Origin: Gordionus sp. m RMFG-2023
Lineage: Eukaryota > Nematomorpha > Gordioida > Chordodea > Parachordodidae
Reading direction: 5' to 3'
NCBI RefSeq assembly: GCF_954871325.1
Contig: NC_088779.1
Coordinates: 8,992,846-9,056,845 of the forward strand
DNA: 64,000 bases
Below the pieces are notes generated by a model that made no database searches, was not told the DNA's origin, and saw only the letters and a program-made list of their open reading frames with translations. The translations under genes and the position numbers were made by a program. The number at the start of each line of letters is the position of its first letter. Positions within the stretch are counted from its first letter, which is position 1. Positions 38,273 to 52,168 of the stretch are shown here, piece by piece.

Positions 38273-38926
38273 AAAAATAAATAATAATTAAATTAAATGT
38301 AAAAATGTAATTTAAGAAGCTTGATTATTAATTACTGATATATTATATTTGAGGAAATGATTTTTTTTAAAATCTATTATAGAAATGTTAATCATGGGAA
38401 ATATTATATCATTTGTATTATAATTTTAAATTTAGCTTCCCTTTGTCCAACACATTCAAAAATATCCATGATCATTTTTATCTAATAAACAAAGCAGACA
38501 CAGAAACTTTATACATTCTTTGTGTAAGTAAAACTTTTTATTTAAAAAATTTAATTTATGACTTCCTATAATAGAAATTTTCAGTAAATTCTTAAAGTAG
38601 TGCGCTATTTTTTTGTATAGTAATATTATGCAACTTATTTTGAAATCTATTTTCTTGATTTATTAACTATTAAAATTGTTTATAAATATACATAAATTAT
38701 ATTATATTTTTTTCTCTTTACATTTTTGAAGAAATTTAATTTATAATATTGAAATTTAAATGTATATTTTGAATTATCATTTTTTAAAACTTTAGCTCTT
38801 TAACTTTATATATTTTAAAAAATAATAGGGATCAAAAGTGCAAAATCAACCATTTTTTAACTTTTCTTGCTTCACACATTAATTTTTATATATTAAAAAC
38901 ATAATAAATTTGTAAACTATCTAAAT

Positions 38927-39294
38927 TAGAGATCTGCAAAGTTAGGCCCGGCCTGAATGGGCTTTGGGCCGGGCTCGGGCCTAATTCTATTTAAAATAAT
39001 CGAGTTTGGGCCAGGCTGGGCCTAATATTTTAAAAAAATTCGGGCCGGGTCGGGTCAGACCTTGGAAATTTTTTTAAATATATCTAAATTTATCAATTTT
39101 ATATTGAATTTTTATGTAAAATAAAAATATTTGATTTTATTTATTGAAACGAAACGACATATAACATATGTCTTTAATTTTGAGTAATTATAAAGATTAA
39201 TTTCTATATTTAAATAAATTCGGGCTGGGCTGGCAAAACTTTTTTAAAAAATTTCGGGCCGGGCTTGAAAAATTAGGCCCGATGCAGATCACTA
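38927..39294. mobile_element. hAT-type MITE, family C copy 2 (368 bp)
   Basis: Ends TAGAGATCTGCAAAGTTAGG and GATGCAGATCACTA, flanked by a perfect 8-bp target duplication ATCTAAAT (38919-38926 and 39295-39302). Its core, including ATATATCTAAATTTATCAAT, is closely similar to copy 1 at 11095-11474, in the same orientation. Confidence 0.9.
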
Positions 39295-40840
39295 ATCTAA
39301 ATAATAACTAATTAAAGTGAGGGGAAAAAATATTTTTTTCAATGTGACCATTTTATGTCCAGTTGAAAATCTTTATTTTGAATGACATTAAATATTTTTT
39401 TAAATAAATTATTTCTTTCATCCTTATTGAGGAATTCCAAGCACCATTTATTACCATTATGTACACAAATAGCATTGTATGAGATCTTCTCATTTAAATT
39501 TGATGTATTTCATGTTTATATTAGCACTTGAATATGATATGGTGTTTATACCATTTTAATTGATGGAATAACAAGTATGGATTTTCTGAGTCCCATTTAT
39601 TCTTACCTTAATCTTTATTTGTTAGATATTCAAAAAATTTTTTATGTTATATCTAGAATACTGATAAGTTATATGGTGTGAAAATATAATTTTTGTCTGA
39701 TAGAATTTAAAGACTAGCTCTGCTTACTAATATTCCCACTTTTGCAGATATATTTCCCATGATTTTTGGCAAAAAAATGATACCATATTTAAAAAAATTG
39801 TAATTTTTATAGGGATTTATCCCCGTCAGAAAAGTAGTTCAACATTTTTGGCTTAGGTCTACATTTACTAATTTTAAAGTTTTTTTTAAAAATAAATATA
39901 CGGAGATAGGTTACAATTAGACAAATTGTAACCTGAATATTGATTTCCTATTTTCCAAAAAATCTAATACCGTTAAAAACTCTGGGCCTTAACTTTAAAT
40001 TATTTTTTTCAGAAATAGCGATTTTTGGGCAATATAGAAAACGAGCGACTCGATAATATTTTAACTTTACCTAATAAATATTCTCATAAAATTATTTGCA
40101 TGTTTAGTAATCGATTCAAGATTGGTACACGATCTATCTTGAGTCGTGACCCATTGTTTGAACGTTTTACCATCATTGCTATTTATTTCTAACAAGTTAC
40201 ATAATTGTCTCCTTTTATAAAACTTTCTGTACCCACGATCACAATTATTGAAATGAAATTTTAGTTGGGAAGGAGTGCAAATTTATCTTTGCCATCTGGA
40301 TATTGGTTTGACTTTTTGACTTTAATTATTTCTTAATAATTATTGCCATATTTAACCCCCACTCGGAAAAATATAAATAAATATTTTTATGTAAAAAAAA
40401 TGATAGAAGTGTATTCTCTTTATGCAACATAATATTAAAATCAGTGGTGAGAACCCGAATCCTTTTTTAAAATTTAGGATTAGGATTCAAGAATTTTTTT
40501 ATTCTTATTTATTCTCTTTCATTCTTTGTTTATATTTTTGGTAATTATCGTGTAAATTTTTAAAATAAAAAATTAATACATTTTTATAATGAATACTAAA
40601 TATAATAAAACAAGTTTTTTATGTTTCTGTTATTTAAACTAAATTTTATAAGCCTTTATTTTTTCTGGCCTCTGAACCCTAACCTGTTTTTATTGAAAGT
40701 TAACTCAAACTCTTTTTTGGAGCAAGTGTTTGCAGTCTAATTAAAATAGATTATAAAATTCAAATTCATATTTTTTTATATAAATTTAACGCGAACTTTT
40801 TAGAAACTAATAGCTATTAGTACACCACTTTTTTAAAAAA

Positions 40841-40862
40841 AAATAATGGCGGTGGCGCGCTA
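40841..40862 (+). promoter_or_regulatory. YY1-like AATGGCGG motif upstream of the 155-aa gene
   Basis: AATGGCGGTGGCGCGC is a CpG-containing island in AT-rich DNA about 45-60 bp before the proposed start codon at 40901. AANATGGCGGC is the YY1 core motif often found at animal transcription starts. Inference only. Confidence 0.35.
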
Positions 40863-40900
40863 CTAATGATAATAGCTTTACTTTGAAAAATTTTGTTAAA

Positions 40901-43451
40901 ATGGATGAAAAGAGCTACCGCCTAAGGTAAAAACTTGCAATGTCTTGTATGACGGCTTGAATATTTTTCATATTCATAAAGGTGACAATTTTTGGATTTA
41001 TGCTTGATTAAATAAAATTGAAGAAGAGGTAAGCTCAACTAAATGTTTGAAAGAAGGCAATCAAGATTTTAGGAGTGATCTAAGCTCTAATCTGGATTTC
41101 ACAAACTCCAAAAAAATTTTAATGAATTTTATTTTTGAGAATTTGCACACAAAATTTTTGATTAAATTTTACCTAAAATTCCAATTGTAAAAAAAAAAAT
41201 TTATTTTAATAAAAAAATTTTCATATGTATTATGTTAATATCATAAGTTTTTTTATAACTTAATGTTTGAAAAATACTTCAAATGCTCTTTGAATTTTTT
41301 TGTTAACTCTAGTTTTGAATTAGTTAGTGATAAACTTTAATGGTTATTTTTTATTTGTATGAGCAAGTTGCTGGTGGATTTATGGGAGACAGGATAGTTT
41401 TGTTAGGGCATACCAAGTCCCAAATCTTAAATCCTTGGTACGTCCATCCTAAAATAAAAGACTAGTTTGATCAGGTTTAAGAGATTTAAGGATAGAATTA
41501 ACCGAAAAGATCCAGAAAAAAACAGTTATGACAGATAAATCCTCAAAGAAGGTGAATGGGAATGAAAAAAAAGCTTATTTCCAGTCAAGAGGATTTTTAA
41601 AAATGAAAGAAATAACAGCATGTTATTTAGATTCCATGATTATTGCAAATATTCTTAATCTTGTCGTTTTAAGGAAAGTTATTATTTCAGGATGTAAGAC
41701 TATTATATGGCCGCCAATTACTTTCAAAATTTAAGCCATTAAAAAAATTCATGGATAACGGAAAGGATTTTGAATACAATGGAATGTATCGATATAGAGT
41801 ACCATGATTGAGACCGGAAGGAAAGAATGGGTTGGTGAAAAGAAGTTAGTTATTACCGGAAGGGATGAACGGTTTGACACGTGAAATAAGTTCAATTATT
41901 ATATCGATTAGGTGACTAAACGTTGATAAGAAAGAATGATTGAGTTTCGGTTCTAAATGGCAATTATAGCAATAACGTAAAAGAGTTGGTTTCATCTCTT
42001 AAGCCCCCCCCCTTCCAATTAATATAATTTTAAAAAATGTAATTTGTTTTTAGAACGATATATTTAAATTTTTATTCATGAAGCCAGTTAGATGCGCTAT
42101 TGACTCCCTGAACAATACATTAATATACCATGAAAGTTTTAACATCATCCACGATATCAATAAATGGGTCGATAAAGAACTCTCTAATCTAGACCAATCT
42201 AAAAGTAATTACATTTTGATTGTTCGCATATGTGTTTTATATGTTATAATTAGGTGAAAACTATTTAAATTGCTTAAAAAAAGTAATGATAATAAAGTCA
42301 AGGATGAATATCTCAATTATTATATTAATCGAGATAAAGGGCGGGGGTTGGATGGGTGGGGTAATAATTAGCTTTTATTTGTAAAGATCTCTTTTTTAGT
42401 TATCATATTGCCATCAACTATATGATTGGATTCTTCTTTCCAATATATTGTGTTTGAACAGAAAATTTAAAATAATTGATCGAATTAAACGATTGATAGG
42501 AGAAGATTTAAGTTTTCATTTCATTTATAATTTATGTTTTTCGGTTTGATTTGATAAAGTTAAATAAAAACATTAAATATTTATTTTGCTGAAATATATT
42601 ATAAGAAACATATATAACAATAAAATCATAAGTATCTGATATAGGGATAAAATATTTTTGTAACTAATTCGAATAATAATTTTCTATAATTCTGACTGAA
42701 TTTCACTCTAAACTATTTTTGAGATGAAATAAAATGGATGCCCCTCCCCTTCTGTTTCGATAAACAAAATCATATTCTTTTTCCAGATTGTGATTAATTT
42801 AAAAACGGAAAATATAAAATATAATAAAAATTTCCATTTCTCAAAGTAGAATGAAGGCAATAAAATGAGTTTTTTTTAAAAAATTTAAATTATCAGTTAC
42901 GGGGAAGGGGAGAGAGATAAATTTTTATGAAATAAGTAATTGATCTTAAAAAACTGACAATTTATAAGATAAATTAATGAAGATAATATCTATAATCATT
43001 TTTATATGCCAAATTGAATCGAAAAATTATTCAACTTACCTTTAAAGCATAAATGATTTGTATCGGTGAAAAAATTAAAAAATATCAGCCGACCTGTCCA
43101 TACATACCATGAGTAACAAATATAAAATATTTATTTTTAAAAAAAATGTTTCTCAAAGTCTAAACTTTAACTTTAGAAGGAAAAATCATTTTAAAAATGA
43201 AGAGAAAACTCTAAACTATGTTGTGTGTATTTTAGAGTTAGCTAATTAAAAGAAATTTATATATGATAATTTAACTTTTCCCTCTATTTATTATTATTAT
43301 TATAGTTTTGACTGACAAGCTCAACCTCCATCGATCGTTATATGTCTCTAGCCTTAATCTAAAATTGGACAAATTGAATCTACACGTGCGGAATAAAATT
43401 GAAAAGAACGAGAATTTGATCACAAAAATGCTAAAATTTTGGTTTTTTTAA
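40901..43451 (+). CDS. Unrecognised helical protein, 155 aa (5 exons)
   Basis: Proposed exons are 40901-40926, 41073-41186, 41407-41437, 42054-42204 and 43306-43451, giving 468 nt. Phases agree at every junction (AG|G Arg, TT|G Leu, phase 0, A|TT Ile) and donors include GTAAAA, GTACGT and GTAATT. The protein starts MDEKSYRLRSDLSSN, has a central MKPVRCAIDSLNNTLIYHES and DINKWVDKELSNLDQ, and ends in a helix with regular hydrophobic spacing (LKLDKLNLHVRNKIEKNENL). One cysteine, no signal peptide. It looks like a small helical or coiled-coil subunit; I recognise no family. The two last exons are the most coding-like; the 26-nt and 31-nt exons rest mainly on phase agreement, and the model could also continue past a possible donor before the stop. 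Confidence 0.45.
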
Positions 43452-46400
43452 AAAAAAAGAAATTTTAAAAGTCTTATATTTATGATTTCGGGGAAACCCC
43501 CGGAAAATTATCAATATCCGAGCCCTCATTTTGAACTTTCATGTCCAATCCGATTCCTAGAGAGAAAGTAAAAATTGTTCGACCAATCAAATTCTAATAA
43601 TATTAAAATTTTATTTTAAAGAGAAATGGGCCCCTATCCTATTTTTCTAGAGAAATATCCGAATCAGAGGGAAAATGTAATCTGGCTTGGGTTGGATTAA
43701 GAATCAATCCGCGAAGGACTCGAATTTATTAATTGAACCCTACATGCCTTTTTTATATATAGACTGACACTAACACGCATCAGGCCTTTCGCTTATACCT
43801 AGTTGGGTTTATTTAGGAAATCAGGCGGATAACCTCTCTCTAGTTTCGTTAACGGCTAGATTTTGAAAAGGGGTTAGCCCAATAATCTAGCCAAAAATAA
43901 TATTATGCTAGCTTGGAGATTTTGTTCATAAACGATAAGAAAAGTTTTGACATCTATTAACGAAATCTCGAGGCTTACGCAATGTTATTTTGCAAAGACT
44001 CTACAAACCCATATTATCACATTTAACGTCTCAAAAAATATATTATTTTTTAATTTTCTGTTAAAATAAGTAAAGAAATTCTAGTTGGACTTTTTGCTTC
44101 TTTGGGAGTTTATTTTTCGATGTTTTTTCTTTCCAGTTATTTTATTCATAACGCATCTCGAAGAAAGAAATAAGTGAGATGCCATTTTCCTTTTTTAAAA
44201 AAAATTAAATTAATTAACTATTTGTCCTCTCGAGTTAATTTACATAATATTTGCCTCTTTTTTCTAATAGCAAATTAGCCTACGTTGAATATCATTTGAC
44301 TTACACTATATAAAAGAAAACTTTAAAAATATCTATATACATTTTTCTCGCAATAATTTAGGATCGAAAAGGAATTCACTCAATTTTGTCAACGCAACCA
44401 AATTTCAGAACGAAAACAGGATTAGATACTAAATGAATGGATCGGGTCCTTTTTAATACTACCAACATTTTCGTTTTATGGGGGAGTGGGGGGGGGGCCT
44501 ATTATAGTATTTTATAAATATTATCGACGCAATAAATATATTTAAGAAATCCCTTGCAAATATGACATTTTTATACTGTTTTTGAGATATTCTTTGATTA
44601 CTAAAATCAAATTTATATAAACACATTGCCCATATTTATTTATATTAAAAAATTTATTGTAATGTGATTTTTTTTCTTATTTCTAAATTCACTTTATAGC
44701 TGTTTAATTATCAGGCAAAATGGATGGCTAGGAAGGAAATATAATATAGATATTTTTTGGATTGCGGTCTATATTTTCTTATATTACTGTAAGTCTACCC
44801 TGGGGTATGCTAATATACATAATACAATACTTAACTTTACTATACTTTTTAACACTGCATTTATATGAATTGGTACTTTAAATATAATAATAATTCACAT
44901 TATTTTTTTTATATAAATTTTAAAACCCTCAAATGCAATCGTAACGTCACAGAGCATAATATTTGAGGTGCTATTATAGTTAGGGCTAAAAATTGTATAA
45001 AAATATATAATAAGCTAGAGAGTTAATAATTTTATTTATGCTAAAATATAAATAGTGTATATTTCATTTTGTCTCTAAATTAAAATAATTATATATGTCA
45101 ATAGTATAATAAACAATTCATGGCCGATTTTTTCCCAGATTTACTTTAAAAATTTTCTAGGAGATATGAACGAGGTTCCCAATTTTTAGCGATTTAGAAC
45201 CTTTAGCTGCATAGTTTGCCGCGGCATTTTTTTATGAATTACTTCCAAAAAAGCATATAATATACCAAAGACTTGTAGATGCGGTCCGGAACGGTAAAAA
45301 ATTGTAAGATTTTTAAAAAATTCAGACTGGGGTAAAGATTTAAAAATTTGGGCCAGGTATAAAAAGTGATAAAAATTTTGGACAGGCCGCTTTTTAAATT
45401 AATAAAATTATGTCAATCAATCAATTTGAAAATGTTGTGTGAATTTTCAATTTTCCTTTGAAACAATCTGCAAAACAGTAGACAAAATTTTATATTTAAA
45501 TTAAATCATTGGCTTGTAATTTTTTATAAAAAAAATTATAACTCATAACACTCCAACATTAATTATATATCTAATAATAATTAACAATATTAAATGGATT
45601 TTAAATCTAGGGGAGTTGTGCCATAAAAGGCCATGTTTTTTCTTTTTTCAAAGAAGGGCATCAAGATATGTGTAGCCCAATTCTATAATAAATTTTTTTA
45701 TCAATTCACCATAAAGAAAAATATGCGATCCATAAAAGTTAAACGTCCATAAAATTAAGTCCAGAGAAAATTTTTTTGTTCAATTATTGTTTTGTTAATA
45801 TTTTTAAACTATTATTCCATTATTTATTGTGAAAATATAACACATACTTCCTTCCCCTTTTAAAATATTTATCATGTTGTAAAGATAAAATTTTCCTCTA
45901 CGCTTATTTGTAATTTCCAGTTTACTCAAGTTAGCCAGTTTTCCTTCTGATTTTTCTTTTCCTATTTGTAAGAAATTTTTGAATTTATGGTCAAATTAAT
46001 GGAGAAAGTTTCACTTCACTGTATAATATTTTTTCTGTTGGACTAATCGAAAGCGAAAATATTTATATATATTTAAGTAAATAATTAAAATAATATAGGA
46101 AATATTGGAATTTATAATTAAAGAAAATAATATTGAAATTTGATATCAAAAAGCTATATTTTTCTTTAAAAAAGAGGGGTTAATAAAGGTCATATAAGTA
46201 AATGGGGGGGGGGGCTGAGTAAAGTTGTGGGTATTAGGAAATATACCTTTAGAATACGTAAGACTTTTTACAGTTTAAAAAATATGATGAAGAAATTTGC
46301 TCCAAAGATAGAGACGTGGAAATTAATAATATTGAACCATTTTGAAACCGAAAATAACAATTCTTGTGATATGCCAATGAGTTAATAATTTAAAAAATGT

Positions 46401-46593
46401 AATATATTATTTATATACATTCAAAAAATAGTACTAATTTTTTTTAAAAAATGTCAACTTTTAATTGTTGATATATTTCATAATTTGTGTTGAAAGTCTG
46501 TAATGAAATAAACGCTACAAATGTAGCTAATTCATTTACAATATATCGATTTTTCACGCCAACTTTTGTTCAAATACCTAATTTTCAGTTTAA
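43452..46593. other. AT-rich intergenic region with repeat fragments
   Basis: A partial family B MITE lies at 43847-44003 (GCTAGCTTGGAGATTTTG and CGAAATCTCGAGGCTTACGC) and a faint GC-rich family C-like remnant at about 45280-45420. G homopolymers occur near 44488 and 46205. No exon supported. Confidence 0.4.
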
Positions 46594-47481
46594 TTATTTT
46601 TTGGCGAGTATCGTTATTGTTCCCATTGAATATCTGTTGAAAAAATAATAAATATAAAAGTTTAATACATTGATCAGCTAATATCGTATAAGCATCTATC
46701 CCATCAACAATGAATATAATATTTGAAAAAAAGGTGGTGTCAATTGAACAAAAATACCTCATGTAATCGTAGCCCACGTTAAACCTTATGGGGAATCAAT
46801 AGGAAAAGACCCAATATTTAAGCCAAAATAACATTATGTAAGCTTGGAGATTTATTTGCCAAAACTCGAGGCTAACATTATATAATTTGGCTAATATCTT
46901 AATCGAGCCATTTTTAAAAATCGGGTTTAACAAAACTAATTTGTGTTTGGTTTATGCTCGAAATTTATAATGTTTTTACTATATTAAAAATTTATTTCAT
47001 TTTTAGATTAATTGTTTTAAAAAAATAATAAATTCAAAAACATTAATTTTTATTAACAACCTAATGTGAAATGAACAATTATTTTAGTGCTTACAAATGA
47101 AAAATTTTGGTTTGCGTTTTATTTAAAATAATGTATTTATGATGATTTAGAATAAATAGGTGGACACTTTTTTGGGGGTTAAAAAAAGGTAAATTATTTT
47201 CATCATTTTTTTATAAAATGTCATTCAATTTAAATAAAGTGTTTTGGGGAAAAAATATATCGCTAAATGCTTCTGCCCAATTTGTAAGCCCTATTTCACC
47301 TGTTTTGTATAAATTCCACAATTTTCGTTGTTAAAAGTGTGCTGAAAATTTTGCTTTCCTCTAATTTCGATGCCACATTGCTTTGCATTGTCGTTTTTGC
47401 GATTATAGCGTATATGGAGTGTATACGGAAATTTCCCCAAATATCGTTCGACATAATTATATGGGATCTCGATCGCGCCAT
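46594..47481 (-). CDS. Unrecognised small protein, 82 aa (3 exons)
   Basis: Exons in transcript order are 47481-47300, 46784-46758 and 46633-46594, giving 249 nt. Phases match at both junctions: AG|G Arg and AG|A Arg. The middle exon is only 27 nt (FNVGYDYM flanked by split Arg codons). The chain begins MARSRSHIIMSNDIWGNF, continues KLEESKIFSTLLTTKIVEF and ends GYDYMRYSMGTITILAKK. Exon 1 is richer in G+C than its surroundings, as expected for coding DNA. The protein has no clear signal or membrane segment. It could also be the 3' end of a longer gene whose upstream exons lie beyond 47481. Intron 1 holds a family B MITE fragment. Confidence 0.5.
46803..46936. mobile_element. Partial family B MITE in an intron
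   Basis: AATATTTAAGCCAAAATAAC and ATTTTTAAAAATCGGGTTTAACAAAAC match family B. It lies wholly within the first intron (46785-47299) of the 82-aa gene. Confidence 0.55.
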
Positions 47482-49017
47482 AAAATGGCCTTTCGAAATC
47501 AAAGTATAATTTTGTTTGATAATCGCTGCATATAGCCGTGATTTCTTTTTTTTTGTATTTGAATTATAATATTAGTAAATCTATATATTAATATGAAAAT
47601 ACACAAGGATGTATAAACTAATGAACTCTATCAATAAGTTTTAAATGGTGTTTTCCACACACTAAGTTAAAGTTTATATATAAAAATAAATTAGAGGGAG
47701 TCCAATACTAAAAGGTTAAATTTGGATCAAAATAATAATAGATAATAAAATATTAATCATTAATTTACAAAACACTAATAGATATGTCTACCAACACTTA
47801 ATCACTAACAAATTTTTTTTAATATCAGATTCTCGAAATACGCATACCTTGGGTTTTTGTTAAAGTAGTTTATTAATCCTATAATAAATTTGATGCACAG
47901 TATTTTAATGATATAATTAAAATTTTTCCATTTGCATTATCGTTATAGGGAATATTAAGTTTATACTTCCATATTATATTTATAATACATTTTCCAAAAT
48001 TTTTTTACACATAACATATAATATGATTCAAACTTTCCCAAATTTTATTTATCATAATGTCCATTTTATAATTTTAAAGCTTTAAATTTTTTTTATATAA
48101 CTTAATGGTGCAAAGATTAATGTGATCTAATTTTTTTTTTAAATAGTTGAAGGATTTAAAATTTAACCCCCACCCCGCCGGAAATTCGAAAATATAAGTC
48201 TTACTGGGTTTAAAATGAAATCATGTCCAGCAAGTTTCATACCATTTTATCTGGTCTCACTTAAGTAAGCTAGATTTTCAAAAAGAAATCTTATTCCTCT
48301 ATCATTTTTTAGCCAAGCAGCGTCTACATTCGAGAAGATTTGCCGCCATTTTTAAAGGGCGGGAGGGTTAAGCATCAAAAATGGGTTTAGACCGGGGGTA
48401 AGGTTAAATATAGAATAAAAGCATAATAATTGGTAAAAAGTTTCTAATTTATTAAGATATTTTAAATGATTCATTTTCAGATGACATTTTAAAACAGTTT
48501 GAATTTATACACTCTCATAGTTAATTTAGCTTTTACTTAGTTAGTATTACAACTAGCTGATTATCTCCAACTAATGTTCACCACAAAATTTTTTGAGGGT
48601 AGGAGTGGATTTAGTGGGGGTGAGGGGCTTTTTTCAACTTATTCTTTGTCACGTATACGCAAGTGTGAATGGAGAGCCTATTATAGCTGATTATTAAGTA
48701 AATTGCAACTTAACCTATTCTTAATTTTTAATCAGATATATATAAAATTAATATAACTTGTAATTTGTGGTTCGTAAAAATTATTGTACGATATTGGGTC
48801 TTTATTGTATTCTGGAAACTTCCAAAAATGCCAAATATTCCATATGCTGCTAACTTCTGATAACTAAAATTAATAATTATTGAATAATTTTTAAAAAAAG
48901 CACTGTAGGCTCAATGTAGAAGGATTAACTCTAATTTATCACAAAGTATATATTTTGTATAACCATAAGAAAGGCCTTTATTAATTAGTCTTAATAAACT
49001 ATTCCTTTAATTCATAG
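47482..49017. other. AT-rich intergenic stretch, nothing resolved
   Basis: No supported exon or bounded element. A short purine-rich patch lies at 48590-48630. Confidence 0.4.
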
Positions 49018-49173
49018 GCGCTGATTGCTCGCCCCTCCATCGAAATATTCTATAAAATAGATAATCTTGACTTATTAATATTTTATACATCAAATTTTCT
49101 ATCTGTAAAGAAAATTGGTCTTTTAAATGATCTGAATTTAGAAGAAAAGACTAATTTAAAAATAATCAAATGA
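49018..49173 (+). CDS. Possible isolated exon, function unknown
   Basis: After an acceptor (TTCATAG) a frame of 51 codons runs to TGA at 49171, starting ALIARPSIEIFYKIDNLDLL. A good donor (TCT|GTAAAG at 49108) could end it earlier. No partner exon was found, so it may be a terminal exon, part of a degraded element, or chance. Confidence 0.25.
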   Translation, partial: ALIARPSIEIFYKIDNLDLLIFYTSNFLSVKKIGLLNDLNLEEKTNLKIIK

Positions 49174-50579
49174 TTTCTAAGAAGAATGGAACATAGGAGA
49201 GGTAATGTAGATGTTTCAAAGAAATTAAATAATATCTTTAATTTTAAAATTTACACAGCTTTCACTGCGCCAAAATTATGAGTTGTGCATTAAAAAATTT
49301 GGTTTTTTTTAAAGCCAACTCAAAGGAGGTGTTTTTCTCAAATATGAAATATTTTGGCAGGCTTGATAGTATATATACGTGTTCTGTCCATCCTTTTGCC
49401 ACTGGTCAGTAACGCAAATGATTACAACTATATTTTAGTATTTTTTTATTTCTATCTTTTGCCAGTATTTATTTCCATTACTGAACATTACTTTAAAAAT
49501 GTAGTCGTTACTTTTAGCTTACTATCTGAATAAGAGAACATTAACTTTCCCGCTACTTTTCAAATGCGTCACGTTGCTTTTAAAATAAAATACTATAACA
49601 ACATAACTGGTGCCGATGATGGTAGTCACATTTAGAATTATTTTTACTATCTTAAAATTTACGTAATTCAACTATATAAAATATTATATTTTTTTGAATT
49701 TAGTAAAAACTAATCTACAATTGATTATATACATATAATATATATGAATTAAAATTTAATTTATAAGATCTATATTATAATCTTTTAATTTGATCTGAAA
49801 ACTCGACAAAAATTAATATTTTTTGCAATTTCCTTCAGTTGGCTTATAATTTTGTATTTAAATCTAAGTTCCAAAAGCAACGAGTAACAAAAAGCGTCTT
49901 ACTTTCTAAAAATAGTAACGAATGACATTATTTTCCCTCTTAAGAAATAGCATCATAAGTAATACAGCTCTACTTATTTCCGGTTCATTAAAATTATTCA
50001 AATTCAAACATTATGATACCTGATATGTTAGGAATATTAAAAGTTGCAAATTGAATGTCATTTTATTTTAAGCCCATAAATAAATTTATTTTATTGTAAA
50101 CATCGTTTTTTTAAAAAATTAATTTATTATAAAATTTATTTATAAAAGAAAAATTATATATTTTATAACTGAAATTATCCAACTAAAAGATTTTTTTTAA
50201 CCTAAATTTCATATATTAATATTCTGACTATACATTTCCAATATGTGGTTTATATATGTATACTAAAAAGAGGAATGAAAATATTAACATTTCAAACGCA
50301 AAAGTCTCCTCATTTTTTCTAACATTTTATCTCTATACAAAAGTTTGACATACATCTAATTGTCATTGTTTACTCTTTTTTTTACACTTATACAACAAAA
50401 TAAAAAATCAATATCAGTTATATTATATGCTATTAATTATGCTTTCTAAAAACAATCAAACTGATATTAAATTTTATGATGGTATCGAAGGTTATTAGAA
50501 CATTACCTCGATGCCAAAATCAGAAATATGTTGTTTACTTGTATTATAAATTACCATATTATTTGTTACTCGCTTAAAA

Positions 50580-51088
50580 ATTGAGATGTAATATAAATAT
50601 TGGCTCAACTGAAGAATATTATAAAATATTCATTTTCACCCCATTCTTAGATACTTTTTTATCGCAAATAAAAGTATGGTTTTTAGATATAAAACAAGTC
50701 TTTAGCAATTTTCAAGTTTTATTACCCAAAGATCCTAATTCGTTTTTTAATGTCACTAATGGTAAAATTAATATTTAGCAAAATTTTATTTCTATGAGAT
50801 TGATACTGAAATAAATTTAAACAGTGAATTCGAATTGTGGTATAAATATTTACGACGTTTAGCTATTTTACCTGAGCATGCTATTGATGCGCTCAATAGG
50901 TATAAAGAAACCTTGGCTCAATTTCCGAATATTTTGAAGTTGTTTTATATTCTTGCATGTTTGCCTATTACAACATGTACGAATGAAAGGACTTTTTCCA
51001 ACTTGAGAAGGTTGAAAACATATTTACGAAGTACTACTTCCGAATCTCGGCTAAATGGGTTAGCTCTGTTAAATATCCACAGAGATTT
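50580..51088 (+). pseudogene. hAT transposase fragment, plus-strand arm of an inverted repeat
   Basis: Encodes NINIGSTEEYYKIFIFTPFL, a stop, then the hATC dimerisation end: ITTCTNERTFSNLRRLKTYL and LNGLALLNIHRDL. This matches ZMYM1/52-kDa-repressor-type hAT proteins (family: CERSFSxLRRIKTxLRSTM..LNGLALLNIHRD). Over 509 bp it is the reverse complement of 53348-53856, with identical translation and the same stop. It has no terminal repeats of its own: homology breaks abruptly at both ends, inside the coding region. Confidence 0.85.
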
Positions 51089-52168
51089 ATTTACGTGTTT
51101 TTTCCTTAATGGAATCTCTATGCTAAACTATGTTTTTGGTTTAAATTTTGTAAATATGTTGAGCATCATCACCTGGGTTAAATAATTTTTCATTCTTTCT
51201 TTAAGGAATATTTTTTCTATAAAAAATTGATTTTCATCATAGATTCTTATATAAAAATTTATTTCCAAATTTAGCCCAAGATAGGAGATATGTTATAGAA
51301 GCCGGTGCGGTTAGCCGCGCCTGGCAATATATTTTTCGAGTTGTGCGGGTGAACTTGTGCATAATTATTTTATGGGTTGAGCCAAAAATCTTTTATTAAA
51401 AATTACTAAACTCACTCTCGCGTCGACCTCGAATAATATATGTATATCCTTAATAATAATAAATTTAAATATGATTATAAGTTTTGCTTAAGTCTTTTTA
51501 AAGTCTTAACCTCTGCACTATAATCACGTTTCACAAAAATAATAGAAAAAATTTAAAACAAAAATTTGATTTTTAACTAAAAGGCTCTTTCTGCAAAAAA
51601 ATATGCTTTATCCTCTACAGGATCTCCTGACCCCATCCATTGGATAGTAATTTATATTGCAATGAATATATAATGAAGGTGCTTTTGCTGTAAAGTAAGG
51701 CATTACTCAGTGATAGTTTGCAATAAGAGCAATGAACGACTGGCAACTCTTTTACTTTTTTGAGGTTTGAGAGTATTTATTAATCTGCGTATATGTTTGC
51801 GCGTGGATTGTAAATCGTTTATAAATTTTATATCATTTCCCTTTGATTTATAAAACACATTTATCGTAATGAGAGAGAAAAATTAAAAGTAAAATACGAA
51901 GATATACTTTCATCCCTAAAATAAAATTTCAACTCGATTTTTCCTAAGCTACCTTCCCACAAAAAATAAAATATATATTGGTAATGACTCCTAGTACTCT
52001 GGGCAAGTAGACAATGGTTCTGGATATTCTATTTAATAATTAATAAATAACTCTTTAGGGAAATGGTATGTGATGAGGCGACCCCCAACAAAGTCTAATA
52101 TAATATACTGGAAAAGGCTAATTAGAGTATTAATCAAAGCGAATTTATTTTTATGGTTAGCACTAGTA

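Noticed and set aside
41528-41734. 68-codon plus-strand frame between exons of the 155-aa gene
   Set aside because: No phase-compatible splice sites connect it, and the composition is that of intron DNA.
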